Of a DNA stretch of 19,682 bases, positions 18,974 through 19,682 are shown piece by piece; positions within the stretch are counted from its first letter, which is position 1; each line of letters starts with the position of its first letter. The DNA comes from Gymnopilus junonius (Eukaryota; Basidiomycota; Agaricomycetes; Agaricales; Galerinaceae), in assembly GCA_015501075.1 (NCBI GenBank), contig JADNYJ010000584.1, forward strand, positions 1 through 19,682, given 5' to 3'. Below the pieces are notes generated by a model, which had not been told where the DNA came from, searched no databases, and saw only the letters and a list, made by a program, of their open reading frames with translations. A program made the translations under genes and the position numbers.

Positions 18974-19682
18974 TCATATGATTCCCAGGGCAGAAGGATA
19001 TGGATCAAAATAATTTGACTGGGAGTCTGGAATTACCCGACAGAACGAGCTTTTCATTAGACAGACAATAATATGAACTGGACCTTGAACAATACCCCAG
19101 TACAAGCGTCTGTAGCATTGCTCACTCCATGATCGTGTGATTCTGCTGTATCGCATTTATCCAACGTTCGATCCCCTTCCAAGCACTGTAGAGGTCGATA
19201 GGGCATGGTGGGCGTAAAGTTCAGAGTTCAAACGTCGAGAAGAATCTATCCTGTGAATAGAATCGACGGTTCGGAGAAGAATCCAAGGCAGCTTCGGATC
19301 TGCTGCCTTCTTACTCCTGAAAGGCACTTCTCTTTTTGCCTCCTTACAGAATCAGACACAGGCAAGGCATTTTGGCGGAAAACAAGGCCGAATGGCTACA
19401 TGCTGCCGCGGATGATGGGTCATAACCGCCAGCAGCCAGTTCCGTCGAGAAGTAATTAGGGACAATTCGGTCCAGGAACGCTTTAATGGATGGTGAAGAA
19501 ACAAGAGCGAATGCGGTCTAAAGAAGGTTTTGAAGAGGTAATTGATGATTCAAAAATATCGCTCGGCTACAACTTGGTTGACAATCAATTGGCAATGCCC
19601 GAAAATAACGTATCCAGAATCGACTCCTAGAGACGAGAGACCGCCATGGTAGTGCCGGTGCAATCTTTTCAGGGGTCATCGA
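18974..19682. other. No convincing gene; scattered open pieces
   Basis: About 700 bases. The minus strand holds short open pieces in changing frames, including one near 19500-19330 containing SIKAFLDRIVPNYFSTEL and one near 19200-19120 containing DLYSAWKGIERWINAIQ. They read like protein, but stops interrupt them and no splice set joined them. A plus-strand ORF at 19205-19459 shows no motif. This could be a decayed gene that continues past the window edge. Confidence 0.35.

Noticed and set aside
19205..19459. Plus-strand ORF of 84 codons near the window end
   Set aside because: No recognisable features, and the minus strand there looks more protein-like.

Overview
The window looks like nuclear DNA of a mushroom-forming basidiomycete (Agaricomycete-like). 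Genes are dense, packed head-to-head and tail-to-tail, and split by many introns of about 48-61 nt with GT(A/G)..AG ends. The best-recognised genes are plainly fungal (PRE3, RPN12, PRE10, NUP82 and a membrane cytochrome P450). No tRNA, rRNA or CRISPR array was seen. Gene models below were built by hand from splice sites, reading frame and recalled family motifs; no search was run.

Layout. (1) 21-6812: a near full-length non-LTR (LINE) retrotransposon on the + strand. It has a Gag-like ORF1 with zinc knuckles; an ORF2 with endonuclease, reverse transcriptase and RNase H; a pyrimidine-rich 3' UTR; and a 42-nt poly(A) tail. A perfect 13-bp target-site duplication (8-20 and 6813-6825) flanks it. 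(2) 6813-8308, minus: a five-exon GFO/IDH/MocA-type oxidoreductase. The LINE landed in its last exon, in antisense, so the gene is cut; it also has a one-base frame break upstream. (3) 8342-9696, plus: a conserved-looking fungal protein of unknown function. (4) 9771-13144: three proteasome genes in a row, PRE3 (20S beta1, minus), RPN12 (19S lid, plus) and PRE10 (20S alpha7, minus). (5) 13290-16257, plus: a NUP82/NUP88-type nucleoporin, divergent from PRE10. (6) 16662-18551, minus: an eight-exon cytochrome P450. (7) 18629-19682: a coding-like minus-strand stretch I could not name, then sequence with no convincing gene.

How the parts work together. PRE3, RPN12 and PRE10 encode parts of one machine, the 26S proteasome. 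PRE3/RPN12 share a 133-bp divergent promoter and PRE10/NUP82 share one of 145 bp. Each of these two promoters carries exactly two ACGCGTC motifs, a candidate shared control element and the most interesting regulatory signal here.

Caution. Several otherwise convincing genes have single-base frame breaks: oxidoreductase, RPN12, NUP82 (three), P450 and LINE ORF2. Five of the seven lie in A/T runs, and some hit genes expected to be essential. Draft-assembly error is therefore a serious alternative to real gene decay.
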